From NCBI RefSeq assembly GCF_000002425.4, contig NC_037270.1, positions 1,285,617-1,349,616 on the forward strand: a DNA stretch of 64,000 nt. The letters are read 5' to 3'. This DNA comes from Physcomitrium patens. Its lineage: Eukaryota; Streptophyta; Bryopsida; Funariales; Funariaceae. Positions 48,301 to 62,300 of this stretch are shown one piece after another (positions within the stretch are counted from its first letter, which is position 1; each line of letters starts with the position of its first letter). Made by a program: the position numbers and the translations under genes. Under the pieces are notes generated by a model. The model made no database searches and was not told where the DNA came from. It saw only the letters and a list, made by a program, of their open reading frames with translations.

Positions 48301-50277
48301 GACCCCAGATACCAAGCTTTCCTCGAGGCCGCTGATCAGGGCTTGTGTATACTGAAATCTTCAATCGCACCTCAGCCATGTCCAACGTCCTGAAATTAAC
48401 CACAATTCACTAGAGCTAAATTAGTACCTTCTGTTGAAGTGACACTGCGATTAAGATTACAAAAAGTTCCTACAAATTATACACAATTACGTTCCTCCTA
48501 ATCTCTTACGTTCCTTCTGTAATCCGTGAAAAGAAAAGCGAGGGAAATAAAGTCATACTCAATGCGTATTTCTGGATCCACTTGGACAACTTGCGAGTCC
48601 GATGAGAGACGATCAAGATGCAAATTGTTAAACATCTCCAAAAATGCCCAAATTAATGCTTCGTGTATATTGATACGCCATGCGCTTCCAGTTAACTGCA
48701 ATCAATTGGTTCGCTTCAATATATAGTTCACCTCACGTGCAAGAGCATCCTGAAAGACCTTTAATTAACATGTCACTCAAGCTAACATAGCTAAGATCGC
48801 GGTTGCATTGATGAAAAATGGCATGTAAACAAAACAGAACATGCCTACTAGCAGATTTCTGAAATATGCAGCTCTTGCCTGACCACAGCATTGAATATTG
48901 ATATACAATCAACATGATGAGTCCAAAAGCGTAACATACCTTCAACCCAAGGTATGGATAAACTTGGATCGCTTCATTAGTCTCTACCTTCATAGATGCA
49001 ATGGCCTTGATAACAAAGTCCTCTTCATGGAGCTCAGGAGCTAGTAATACAGGCATGGGTGTAAGAGGAAGTTGATTATCTATTTGCATGTAGCCCACCT
49101 TTACTGTAAACCTACACCATTTCAAAAAGCTTGAATTAAGATGTATATCCTCCATCCGTCTACAATCATGGCATATGATTTACGAAAAGACCTAGCAGTA
49201 GAGAAAGAGAGTTTGAAAACTTCATTCGAGTTCTTTGTTTAGTTTGTTCGATTCGGTATGAGATTAAGTTTTTAAAGTTTAGCCTGAGGAAAAGACAGGA
49301 CCATTCTCGTTGCACTTACCTACTGACGTTGTCGCCTAGTCCAGATGCAAAGACAATGTCCACTTTCTCCATACTAAGGAAAACCAACTCCCGAGGTTGC
49401 TGGTCAACAATTGATAGACCAAATTTGCCAATACCCAAGGCAATCTCTGTTTGTGATGGAGCATCATAGCACCTTTCTTGGTCATCTTGTATGGATTCCG
49501 TAGCACCATGAGTTGGAAGCAGTTGTTCGATTTCACTGTTATCAGCGCTTTCATACTCTTGGGTCCCTATTTCTGAATCAAAGAACTTTACTACTTTGGC
49601 TTCTGAAGACTCCACAATCTAAAAATAAAAAAGACTTTGTCAAAATAAAAACAAGAGGTAGACGGATAGAGGATATAACCAACAAGAAGAACATAACACA
49701 CAGCTGCATTTCTTTTTATCTCAGGTCTATTACTGGGAAGTTATTAGCAATTTAAGCATCCGGAACCTAAGCATTTATTTGAAACACTGCATTAGCAACA
49801 TTCATTATACATGTAATGCAATAAAATAACTCTATTAGACTTATAGTGATCTATTTCAAATTAACAAATTAAAATATAATACTTATAGAAGTGCAGAAAC
49901 AATCCATTCATATCTTGGAACATTGCTATGTACAAATATACAAGAGGTCAAGATTTCCATACCCGAACGCAAATATTGAAAGAGACAAACGCGTTGCCGT
50001 TAAAAAGAGGGTGATCACCCAATTTGTCAAGATCTATCCTAACAATTTGGGAGGCATCACTTCCTTCTTGGCTTACTTCCAAGACCTTTTCACCTTGGAG
50101 ATCCTCCCACGCAAAGGTGGCCGACGAATGTGGTCTTACGCTCCTCCAGGCACTTTCATCTAGACCTAACTGACGAAATTTGAGTCGCATCTGACTTGTT
50201 CTATTTTCAACCCTGCAAAACAAACAAGTCAGTGCGTCAACCTCATTTTGGAACACGATTACAAACAGTTTAAATGT

Positions 50278-50322
<45 letters not shown>

Positions 50323-53300
50323 ATATATATATATATATATATAAATATGGGCTAAGATAGATACCTGCTCCAGAGTGAAGATTCAGGAATTCATCATCGA
50401 TTACGATTTTCGTGGACGACTCGGTAGAATAACACTCAAGAAACAAAAACAAAGCAGCACAAAACACAGCAAAAGACACATCAAACACATACCTGTAAGG
50501 ACCGCGAGATGAACCTAGCTGAAAAACAGCCAAAAATTGAGATCCAGCATCATGCCCTCGGACATCAAGTCGAACTGATTGTCTTCCTCCATTTCCATGA
50601 CGAACACTAATGTCCATAATCTCTTTATCATCGATGGCAAATGGGAATGACCAGTCTGATCCTTTCAGTCGTATCTGAAAATGAAAAAGATCAAAGATTT
50701 TCTTAAGAGCTAAATTTCTCAACTGTTTCACATCAAACTCAACTCCAAATAATATTCTACAGCGTAATACTCCCAGATTTCAGTTATGGTTCAAAATCTT
50801 AAGTTTTGGCTCCGCCGCTTCAATGAAGTCATGAGTCGTTTGTTTTAGGCCCATCACACGAGAAACACCAATAATGTTTCTACATTGAAAAGGCGCAATG
50901 CGCAAATATGTTTGTGAGGTTTACACTTGGTTGTAACCATTTGTTGCTTTTCCACAATTGCACACAGACCGAAAACGTGTAGATTTTCATAATGAAGCTT
51001 TCGTATGATAATCCATGGGGCACACATGATAGTTGCTGTTACGTCACGCAAGGGTTTATGCTAAATAGTGCTACAAATTTTGATGACACATTTTTGTGGA
51101 GTTAATGTCCATCCATCTACCTGCAACTGAAGGGGATCCTGGATTGCTTGAAATGAAAATGCGGTTTGCCAATCCCAAGAATGTAGGGTCTTTGATTCGT
51201 CCCCACCCGCTTGCCTCAGCTCAAGAGGTGCCCCAAGTTGATTTGTGAACAACGTATATGGACGCAAACGGACCACCTACTCCACCATTTCATCAATAGA
51301 ATAAGTTCTTAGCATCAAAGAAAAATATTGAAAATAATTATTCTTACACAATTAAACCACAAGGTACCTGCGTTTGTGCAAAGCCGTGTGGATGCGATGT
51401 TGTCGTAACGAGGAATTTAAAGTGTGAATGTTCACCATCAAAAACTAGGAGATCCACACTCCCGTTCTGCACAAAATGAAACAAACGAAAATATATCACG
51501 TTAATGACTTGATATGTTTAATGTATCATAAGAAAACCTTCAATAAACGTCCCAAATCCAGCGGAGTTAAAAGAAAATCAGCTTAGTTAACGTCAGTAAT
51601 AATTCATCCTGAAGAAAATGAAGAATTCCCCAATGCCTGCTCAAGTTCAGATGAAGAAGAAATTCCCTCTACTTCACTTGAAATAGGTGTATGACGGATA
51701 TAAATACTAAAACTTTGGATATTAGTTCCAGCTAAAACTCCTGAGGACCCATTTCAAGGAGTTGATTTCATTAGGGCCAGTTTCCAAATGTCATGACCCT
51801 TATTAAATATTTCCAATCAAAGCAATCTGATCCAATCTTTCAAAAAATGGAGAAGTGAAAATTTACAGGATCGGCTAGAGCGTCCAAGGATGCAACAGGG
51901 CCAAACTGAGTGCATTCAGATCCAGACAGAGCTACTGCTAGTCCCATAGTCGTGCAATCATAGTTGGAAAGCATAATTGGATGTCGGTGCGTATCCTCTT
52001 CAACAATCTCCTCCAAGGACTTCCTGGTAAGCCAACTTTTCTCGCTCGACCTTCGCCCGTGATAATGGTTTCCAACTAGGCTGTATTTCAGAGAAGGACA
52101 ACCAATACTATCTAGCCAGCATGGAACATGAAATTGAATAACTTTTGCAGATATATCCCTGATCCCACTGTCGTATTGCATATGAATAGCTAAATCCCTG
52201 CAGCAACCATAACCAAAACACTTTCCAAGCTTTTAGTAAGGGCCAACTCATCCATAAAAGGTACTGCAAAAGTTCATTAAAATGAAGCATGCTTGGCCCA
52301 ACAAAACAATAACTCGTTCACAGAGAGCAATTCAATCTTCAACCAGAAGATTTACCTCCCTCCATCTGTCACAAATACTCTCTTCGCTGGATCTTTTCCT
52401 GGCTGTGAGATTAATACGTCGTCCTACACAACACGCATGCACAGATCCAGCATGGCATTTAGGAAGGGTAACCAATTTAGGAAACTTAAACGTCCATTAC
52501 CAACCAAAGATGTAAGATTTGACGACTTTAAAGAAAAGACGAGAAACATCGGCAGAGAAATACTACGTACATACAGTCAATTTGTCAAAAGATTTAAATA
52601 GCATGACATGCGAATTCTTACTTCCTTAGGCACCCAGCTACCCTCTGGTATCCACTTCAGATAAAGAGAATTACGCAAGTCAGCATGAAAAATAGCCTCC
52701 GATTCCCCAGGCTTAACCGATCCACTTTGTATTGGCACAAGTCCCTTTCCATTGTACTTTTCTGAAACCGTATACGAGCATGCTACGGGTAGGAAGTTGA
52801 CAAGCTCTAACGGAGCGGAGATGATTAAACGCCAATCCTCAATAGGATCCAGTTGACTGGTTTTTCCCACCTCAATTGCTTTACACTCAACACAAAGCCA
52901 AACATCTGTCTTATCCATGCTGCTGCTGCTCGCTAAAACTGAGCAGTGTAAAAGTTCCTCAGTGTTTTGAAGCCCACGTATACGGAGCTCTTTTGTAGGT
53001 TTCCTGGCTATACTCAGCTCAAGTTTATCTTTATATGATGTAACTGAACTCCAATTATACGCCACGCCATTGTTTACTGATCCAACTCGAGGTTTCACCT
53101 GCAGCGAGACAGGACGACAGCGTAAGGGTGAGTCTCGGAACAATTCAATAACAAGATGCCATAAGCAAATATATATCCAGCTAGTAGAATCCTACCTGAA
53201 CAACATAATCTGATCCGCCTGGTCGTAGACTTCCAATAGGGCAGGCCACAGAACAGTGAGGCTCTAAGGTGCCAAGCGAGATCACCATATTCTTGGTACC

Positions 53301-56300
53301 ATCCTTCCGTAGCTTTGTACGAATCCACCTGCGGCGTCTCACTAACATGGTGCCTTTTTCAAAATTACCAATTGGTGGCCAACCCTTGAACGCGTGAAAA
53401 TCACTCGCATATCCCCATCCATCGTGGTCAACCTTACCAGTTCTGTCAAGTCGCCAATCGGATATCCAAACCCAACCATCCGGAAGTGAGAGTTGAGTTA
53501 AATCCTGCACATCACATGTTACAGGCTGAGCCCATAGTACTGCCAGGTCGTTCTAGCTCACTCAAAAAAAACCACACCAAAAAAAAAAAAAAAATAAAAA
53601 AAAAAAAAAGAAAAAAAAAAAGAAAAAAAAAAGAAAAGAAGAAGAAGAAAGAAAGAAAAAGAAAAAGAAAAGAAGAAGAAAGAAAAAAGAAAAAAGAAAA
53701 AAGAAAAAAAGGAACACTATTTTTGAAAAGGTGAAAGATTCAGTGCGTGTAGAATTGACTACTACACTGCGTACAATACACATCAATATGAGGTGGTCTA
53801 TTGGTAAGACTAATTTAGACAAAGCTTTTGATGTGATAAGCATGTTAGAGGCCGAATACACACTTCTACGCATGACTGGATGATATTCTTAAGGTATTGA
53901 TTTAATTGTCTACCTCGCAAAGGCTGGTAATAGGAAATTTAGATGTAAAATATGGAAAAGAAACGGTGGACAAAAGAGCAAAGTTCTTGGCCAGACGTTT
54001 ACCTTAAAGGATCTAGAAAGGTCGCGTGTGCACCACTGGCCTGGGTATGCGGGCATCGTCGGAGGACCCCATCCTTTCCCTGGCTGAATTCTCTGATTTT
54101 CAAAGAGTTCTTCCTCAAGAGAACTCTCAGAATTGTTGGCGTCCAAAATGTTCGCATCCGTTTCTTGATCCACAAGAAAATCCGGGCATAGACGAGCTTC
54201 AAGTTGATATTTTGTTTCATTCCTAATTGTCACTAGACTTCTAACAAAAAGATGCTTCACTCCATCATTGACAACCATTTCACTAGCAAAATGGTCCTTC
54301 CCTAAGTGCCAGGGTGCTGGACCAAGTCCATAATTTAGTCTTAGAGAAGACCAGGGTCCATTTTTAGTAGCAGAAACTTCTATTGTGCCGAACATCTGCA
54401 AGTTTTCGTCTTGCAGAGAGTCAGTATCCTCAGAGTCTTCAATATCGCCTTCGTCTCTATACGCGGAAAATATATGAATTGCCAAATTAATGCGCCCTTG
54501 ATGTTCTTTTTCAACAAGAGATTCACCATCTTCACCCAGCAAACCAGCCTCCTCCTGCAGTTTGCATGTCAAATCACAAATCAATCAGAAATGTCCGGAA
54601 TCCGGAAGAACGGCCACTTCTGAAATGAACCATTCTTATAATGGTGGAAATAAGAATTTCCTGACAGTTATCCCTACAATAGTAGATACTCCTCATTATT
54701 TCAGTAGCAGGGGTTGCAAGCTTGAAGCATTTGCACATTATGTGCAGAGCTTAAATCTCAATAACAAACACAGCAAACAGAAAAAAGGTAGAGCACTCGA
54801 ATATAACTTCAACACTAATACCTCTAAAATATCAGAAGAATATTGAATGTACTTCTACAGGTTCTGAATTTACCTGATCTCTTTCAGGCGGATACAAAGT
54901 TTCAGATCTTAGCGGGAATGAGGACAAACAAGCAAAGTCACTCTTAATCTTTTTCACTCCGTAAGTTCCTTTTTCACTAAGCTCCAACGAGCAATATCCA
55001 ATAGGTGATCCTGCAAGTGAGATGTATGATATAACTACTAGCATAGGAATACACTAGCTATGCTGAACAATTGTAACAATGTCCAAGTTCGTTAGCACCC
55101 CCATAATTTTCAAACAACAGATCGCACAAACGGACAGATAAAAAAATATCCATTATAGACGTACCTCTGGCGAGGTCAGTAACGACAATCTGGGCACGAT
55201 TTACTTCCTGCGTAACGAATTCACTTCAACTTTAAGTGCAGATACATCACCATGATTGAAAAGAGACTTTCAATGGGTAATAAACGCTCTGAATGAGGAA
55301 AGTGGCCTATATGGTTAGTCTTTAGAAGAAAGATATAGAGATAAAAGTATAAAATCAAAGGTGCATTATGTACGTAGGGCTTCAACTCCTCAAATGATCT
55401 ACACTACTATCCCAGATTGGAGGCTGAAGAGTACGTGCAGCACACATACCCCTGATTGGACTTCGAATACAAAAACTTCATCCCAAATGACGCGCACTTG
55501 GTCAGTGCTGCTCTTCGCACTAGGATTCACACACCTAGTTCGAGCACTCTGAAACTGCAGCCGCCTGTTATTGGATGCTAAATTTACGGGCACTACACGG
55601 ATCGCTGCCATGTATTCCCTTCCTCCAATACCTTGAGCATGCGGTAACTGTGACCAAGTACTAATCAGAATAAAATGCACAACTCTGCTATTGGCAACTG
55701 AATTACGTCATCGATTTACTTTGCAGCTAACATTTGGGACAACTATAAGTGTTTGATGGACTGTTTTGGATACGAGATACTCAAGAATGCAATTATTGAA
55801 CTTCATAGTAAGTAGTTGATCAAGGAATCAGTGCAACAGGAATTTTCACCTCAGCATCACTGATCCTGATTGCCACGAATTTTCCAGAGAGTCCGCGCAC
55901 CAATTCCCTATCGATAGAGTCTTTACTGGAGTAAGTATCTGGCAACTTAACGATGGAGGTCCCATTCGGAGGTAAAGACAAAACTTGATATTTGCCACTT
56001 CTCTCGACAGTCCTCAGCCAGAGTTGCTCTCCTATCTCGTTGTGTGCCAATATATAAGAACTCTTATTGCCTTTACGGTCCAAAGGTCCATCACTAATTA
56101 ATTTAAAAAATCTTCGACTCGAATTCTGCGATTTTGCAATATCATCCTGCAAAATGTCAGGAATTATCAGCTTATTGAACAGATGAGAGTTAAAAACAAA
56201 CATCCTGCTGCAAACAAGGATTTGTTCCCATATTTCAAAGATAGCTTCCAACAAAAATACGAATCGACATTCGCGAACCATAAAATGCCTCAAAACAGAA

Positions 56301-59300
56301 TATTCCGTAATGAACCAACAGACACAAGCAGATAAAAAGGACAACACATAATTTGCCTTCCTCAGATTAAAGTGATTTGAAGAATGACCTGAATTTCTCG
56401 TTTTTTCGCCCACGCTTCAGAATTGCTCAGGTGCATCCAACTGGAATAAGCTTCCAACAACATGTTTGCATTTGCGACAGAAATATTTACATTGAAGTCA
56501 GTAGAAATTTCAGGTCGAGCTCTTGGAATTTCGATACGAACTCTTGAAATTTTGGGTTGATCTCGAGCTTGCGGGTCGCTGTCCTGTTTATATCTGGACC
56601 ATCCAACACAAAAAGTCCATTCAATTATCGGTCTATTTTTTGAAGTTGGACTAATCAGCTTCGTGAGCTTTTACTACATACATTACATTGCTATGCCTGA
56701 GCTCCTAGAATTGTGTCAAGTGATGGAGCATCTGAAATTCAAACTGCAACAATATTCACAGTTGAAACAATAATTAGTAAGATATTTAACACATGCATGC
56801 AAACACAAACCTGACAATCGCATCACAAGTTTCAATGAGAGGCTCCCAAAGATCAAACTTAGTGTTGTACGTAGTGACTGTCAATGAAAAAATGACTTCT
56901 GAGCAAAATGCCTCCATGCGACCGTGCAAGCTTGTTAGTAAACTGGTAATTGACACGTCAAGTAGCGGTGTCATCTGAATTCAGACCAACAAAGGCATGA
57001 CAGACGCAAGTGGCAGTGTTAGAGAGCACGTTAAAGGATCTGTAATTTTATTTTATAAAAGAAGAGAACAGAAAAAAGAAAAAAGCAGTTTTAGTTCTAT
57101 ATAGTAGACCAAAATAGGCATTCATTATAAATTTATCAGTAACGAAGTGATGAATTTGAAATCAAAATTTTGCGCCGACGGATAACACAGAATATGTTTT
57201 CTATGTCACCACTGAAACATTATGCTGTCAGAATAATGAAGATTTGAACGTACGAATCCGCCAAAGTCATCGTAAAATTTAGCAGAGACGCTCTTGATTT
57301 CCACAGTTACAGCCAAGTTGTCAGGCTCTGCTTGCCTTCGCAAAGCTATCAACCCAAGTGCACCTTGTGGAGAAGGGCTACCGTAGCTTCCAGGCTTAAC
57401 TAAAAAAGTCTGTGCCTGCAACAAATTCACATTATAAATTTCTGATACGATCAGCTTAAAAATGTTATATTACCTAAACAAAAAATGCAGCTAAAATATT
57501 GAGCGTGGATTCAGAATGCGTACATGACTTTTGAAGTGTAGCAATTAAAGCCACTACTGAACCAAGATTAACTAGATGAAAAGTGCTTCGTGCACACTTA
57601 CTTCATTCTCTACGAGCCAAATACTCATTGGTTGTTGTCCCGACTTCAAATACTTTGTGGACCAGGGACTGGATTCTGAAAAATTAGCATGACTGACAAG
57701 GTCATTCCGCACACAACGGATGCTCCTCATGACATCTTTATCAGGGCGGGAGCTCTTGCCAGCTATGCATCCAATTGCGGAATATCCTGGAGGAGGAACC
57801 GGATTCCAGAAGTAAACACCGTTCACATGCCTTTGTTTGGAGATGCGAGCCAGTTCTTGGAAACGTTCCGGTTTGCTAAAAAGTCCCCCTTCTTCTGTGT
57901 CACGGAGAACAAGACCAGTGACTGGTGGATCATATCTGCATACAACATATAGAATAAAAAAACAATTCAGCTCTCAGCAGCTGAAGGATGTTCTGAAACG
58001 ATACATAACATAACTTACATGATACCAGTGATTAGAAAATTACCCTTTCACGGCCAGGTCTCCCAGCATGGCACACCCGGATGGCACATTTGGTCGCCAT
58101 ATGGAGATACCATCAGTAGATCCACTACCCTTGTCCCACCATATTAATTTGAACGTTCCCACATTCTCGAATATCCTACCCGATGAGATCACTGCTGTTA
58201 ATATCCCGGCGGTGTCCGCTGCCTCTTCGCCTGAAAAGACATTACGGATCCAAAGTCAAAGTATGTCGACAACCCAACGCACTCTAGACGCCTGAGGGAC
58301 AGTACACCAACCAACGATCGTTACACATTAACAATTTCCACTTTATATGAGACCCTCCGCGGTTGGTATAACAAATTTAGTTAGACTGTCCCTTGAGAGA
58401 TCGATTTACGAAGGATTCTAACCTCAACAGACAAATTCACAAGGGAAAGTAAAAGCATGAGAAAAGTTCTTGGGATGTGATGTGGTTTTGCAGCACAGCA
58501 CACATAATTGTTTGATTCAATGTCTTACCGATGGATGACAATGTATGAGGTAGTCTCATTTGTGGTTTAGCCGAGCTTGGAGCTGTCTCTTGCAGGGTAG
58601 TAAATTCATAATTTGAGGTAGAAAGGCGAAGGTCATAAGCCTGGGGTTGAATCGATTCTTTTCGATCATTTTGCAAGAAGAAAGTGCCAATTGAGCTATC
58701 TGCCCGCCAAAATGCCCATTGCTCTTGTGCACCTGAACCAGAAGTCCTGTAATATGACATAAAATGAGGATATCAGAAAAGAAAAGAAAAGATCTGGAAT
58801 CATAAATGGTGGCACCTTAAAAAATGGAAAAAGCAGCATAGTATCAAATCCAGGCAATTCAACAACAGGAACATGATACAAAGAGCTCAAGATGTTCAAT
58901 CAAAAGGATTTACCTTTGCAAATATTAACCAAATTAAAAAATATCGCAAACCATGTCTAACTAATACGGACATGTTGAGGGTTCCTCCATTACTAGAAGA
59001 AATGAAACTTACTCACGACTTCCCAGAACATTGATGCAATCTCGCATTGAACATGGGGATGTAAGTGCAGCTAAAATGCACAGGGCTGCTGATTTAGGGG
59101 GTTCGTCCTGTCCTTTCCAAACCACACAACCTAGAGCAACATAGCCTTCTGGTGGAATTGGCAACCAGATACAACAGCCTTGTTCCCCTCGCACTTCAGC
59201 ATCAGGTATGCAAAGCATAGGATTGCCCATTTCTACTTTACTACTATCATTTAAATGTATGGCTCTCCCACCTATGGGAGTCTTCTGGGAAACTTCGTGT

Positions 59301-62300
59301 GCAAATTCGATTGATGACCATACACGTTTGAATCCCAAAGGTCTCTTCCCGTGTACTAGAGCCATATTCACTGTCAGTACGGCCTTTGCTGGAGGTTTAT
59401 TCCTACACCACAAAAACAAGTTGTATTCATTGCAATTATTTTGCTCATAGGAAGTGCATAGGATCCACAAATGAATTCAAAATAAATATGTATAAACTTT
59501 AAATGATAGACTTACATAGGTGTTACACAATCACCAAGCACTGCAAATCCAGGTGGTGGTCGAGGGTGCCAGAAAGCTAGGTGTAATCCACCCGCTGCGA
59601 TTTCAGAGTCTACGACACACAAATCTCGTATATTAAGATATGTATCTTATATACAACCATCATATAAAAAATAAAATCAGAACTTGCACTCTGCTTTATC
59701 AAAAAATAATATGCAAAAGAGTGATAATTCATTATGTGGTCCACCAACAACTTGTCACCAAGGTGCATAAGTTCACATGGTTACTGTTAATAAGGTACAC
59801 AATAGGGAGTTAGTCTTACCATCATGTACCCATATTTTCTCGAACTCTGAGCATTGTATCGTAACCTGTTCAGATGTGATACGCATGATCGACATGAAAT
59901 CATCCTGCAGGAGTAAAATGAGCTGCAGAATGCTGAAGGAGAAGTTCGTATTGATATCTGTCGTGCCAAGACGGATGTTTTGAGTCCCAGTCATCAAGGA
60001 ATAAGCCACTTGAGCATCAAAAGGCTCCAAGACCCTAACGCCACTTGTTGACTCCACTGTGAAACCATTCACGTTTGCTGAAAGCTCCATATCATCTCCC
60101 TTCGTTGAAAATCTACAATGACCAAATGAAAAAAATTTACTGCAATGCAATTATACTCCAAAGATCCTCACATCAGACACAGTAGAAAAAAATAAAGCAT
60201 GACCAAGAAAAAACTGAGTACGACTTCACCACAGTTATGTAACAAACAAATGGCTAACAAAGTTTTTGGCTTTTAAATACTAAGAAAACTGAAACACAGA
60301 CTACCAGCGTAACGACCACCACCCCATAAGTAGTCCAAACGTAATTCCATACAGAAACATCCAAATGCACGGATGTGTTTACCACCAAAAGTGGGGAGCT
60401 TCATTAACGCGTTGGATTAAACCGCTGAGAATTACATGCTTATGCTTGAAAAAGTAGGTCAATGGACCAGGCATGGTGAACATTAATTGCAGCTTAACGA
60501 TCTGTTAAATCTTATTTAATCGGCTGCATGCACATTACCTGGCAAAAACATTCATCGTGGCACGAAGGTAGCTCTCCGAAAGAACCGGAACTTCAGATGA
60601 TCGATTAGTACTATCATAAAGAGTGAGCTCCGGACCAATAGCCTGACACATATCCAGAATATTTTATTAATAGTAGGCAGAGAAAATCACCTAAACTGTA
60701 GTTTAATATCGTGAGGAACATATATTTAAATGGTTATATCAAAACTATGAAGCATATCATCTAACGATTATTCCTGCTTAATATTATGCATGTCAACTAG
60801 AAGCAGACCTTTGTAAAAGAACATAGGCTTTACTCAAGCTGGGCACCTATCTATATCCCCAAGGTAGCAGCAATTATCATCTATAAGTAAGACCTCAGAA
60901 CCCATGGGTCGATCGATAACATGGGAATGATTTTATGGATAACAACATTGAATTTAGATTAGCTAGATATATATTGCCTTTCTTATTGAGTTAAACAAAC
61001 TCCATCAATAATGGTTCAATTTCAGGCTACTGCAAAGTATCTTCTTAGAAAGGCAAGAGCAAGAAAAGCGTGATAACGTAGAATGTCCTTGGCAAGAAAT
61101 ACCTGTAAGTCAAAAACAATCTCCACAGGTAGTTTGTTAACCTCTTCTATGTCCTTTCTATCCGCTAAATGGGATGACCCAATGCTGGATGAATCGAACT
61201 CCTCGGGAGGTCCTTCCAAAAATACTCCATCATTCCGAGATGCTGAATAACTACTGTTGCTGCCTAGATAAAGCGATGAATCCAAGCAGACGCCATTCTG
61301 CCACAAATAATATGTTTAGAATGAATAGCTTGTCTTCAAATTTCTTAACCTCGATGTTCCTATTCCACACCACCATCATCTTTCCTTAAGACAGAACCAG
61401 TACTTAGAAAAAGGTGCTGAGGCTCAAAGCGCAACCAGAATACAGCAATACATGTTGCAAAAGAGTTTTTACGAAAAAGAAAGAACATACCTGAACGATC
61501 ACATTCCTAAATACTAATCTTTTTCCATCACCGACAAAGATTAACGTCTCTGGAGAAACCATAGCTAGATCTTCATCGTGTCGGTTCAATAATCGTAGTG
61601 TATTTCCTTGGCCATCGTAGGTATATTCTTGAATACCTTCGTAATCAGCAACTAAAGGCTTCTTCGGTGAAATTCGAACTTCCCGCACTTTCTGCTTAAA
61701 TACATGATCATTCAGGAAAATCCCATTCTTCATGTCCAGAGGATCCTCTTCTCCCTTCTCGGCCAGCATCGTGTGCATTGATGGGACGAAGAACTCGCCA
61801 ACCGCCAACAGGAAATCAAAGGCAACCACTACCCGAGGACGCTGAATGCGAAGAAAAATTTCTTGTTTTGTTGGACATAATTTCGCATCGACTACAAGCA
61901 TCGTCAAACCAGATCTACAAAGAGCAAATTCATTGGTTATAAGATATCAGACTAACACAAATATATAAATTTACTCAAGAAATGTGCTACATCAATACAT
62001 TTGAATGTACACACAAAAGCAAGCAATTATAATGAGCAGTTAAAAAAACCATAATGTTGTGTGATCATGCAAGAAAGGTTCCTCACATATAAATCAGGAA
62101 CCGCAGCAAACAAACCTTAGCCTGTGTCATTAATCGACGACATTACTCCTCGTATTTCAAGATACAGAAACAAAGACATTTGACTTTCTTTTTATCTAGA
62201 CTAAGGCAGATGAGCAAGAAAGTGGATTGATATGGCAACTTCTGGGTTTACGATAGAATAAGCAGTAGAAGTATACAACCCAGTTACATACGTCGAAGAA

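Larger units (their letters stand above)
49318..54556 (-). other. VPS13: VPS13 exons: SHR-BD / VAB adaptor region
   Basis: Exons about 54003-54556, 53194-53505, 52620-53100, 52360-52425, 51868-52200, 51368-51466, 51119-51277, 50494-50677, 49963-50215 and 49318-49620. Phrases such as LVNFLPVACSYTV, YTLFTNQLGAPLELRQ and WSFPFAIDDKEI follow the repeated pattern of the SHR-binding domain (DUF1162), now called the VPS13 adaptor-binding domain. In yeast this region recruits VPS13 to different membranes through PxP-motif adaptors. One intron carries a ~140-bp purine tract and another a (CT)n repeat. Confidence 0.75.

Noticed and set aside
53486-53873. Lys-rich (+) and Phe-rich (-) open frames
   Set aside because: They are translations of the A/G-only intron tract and have no coding character.
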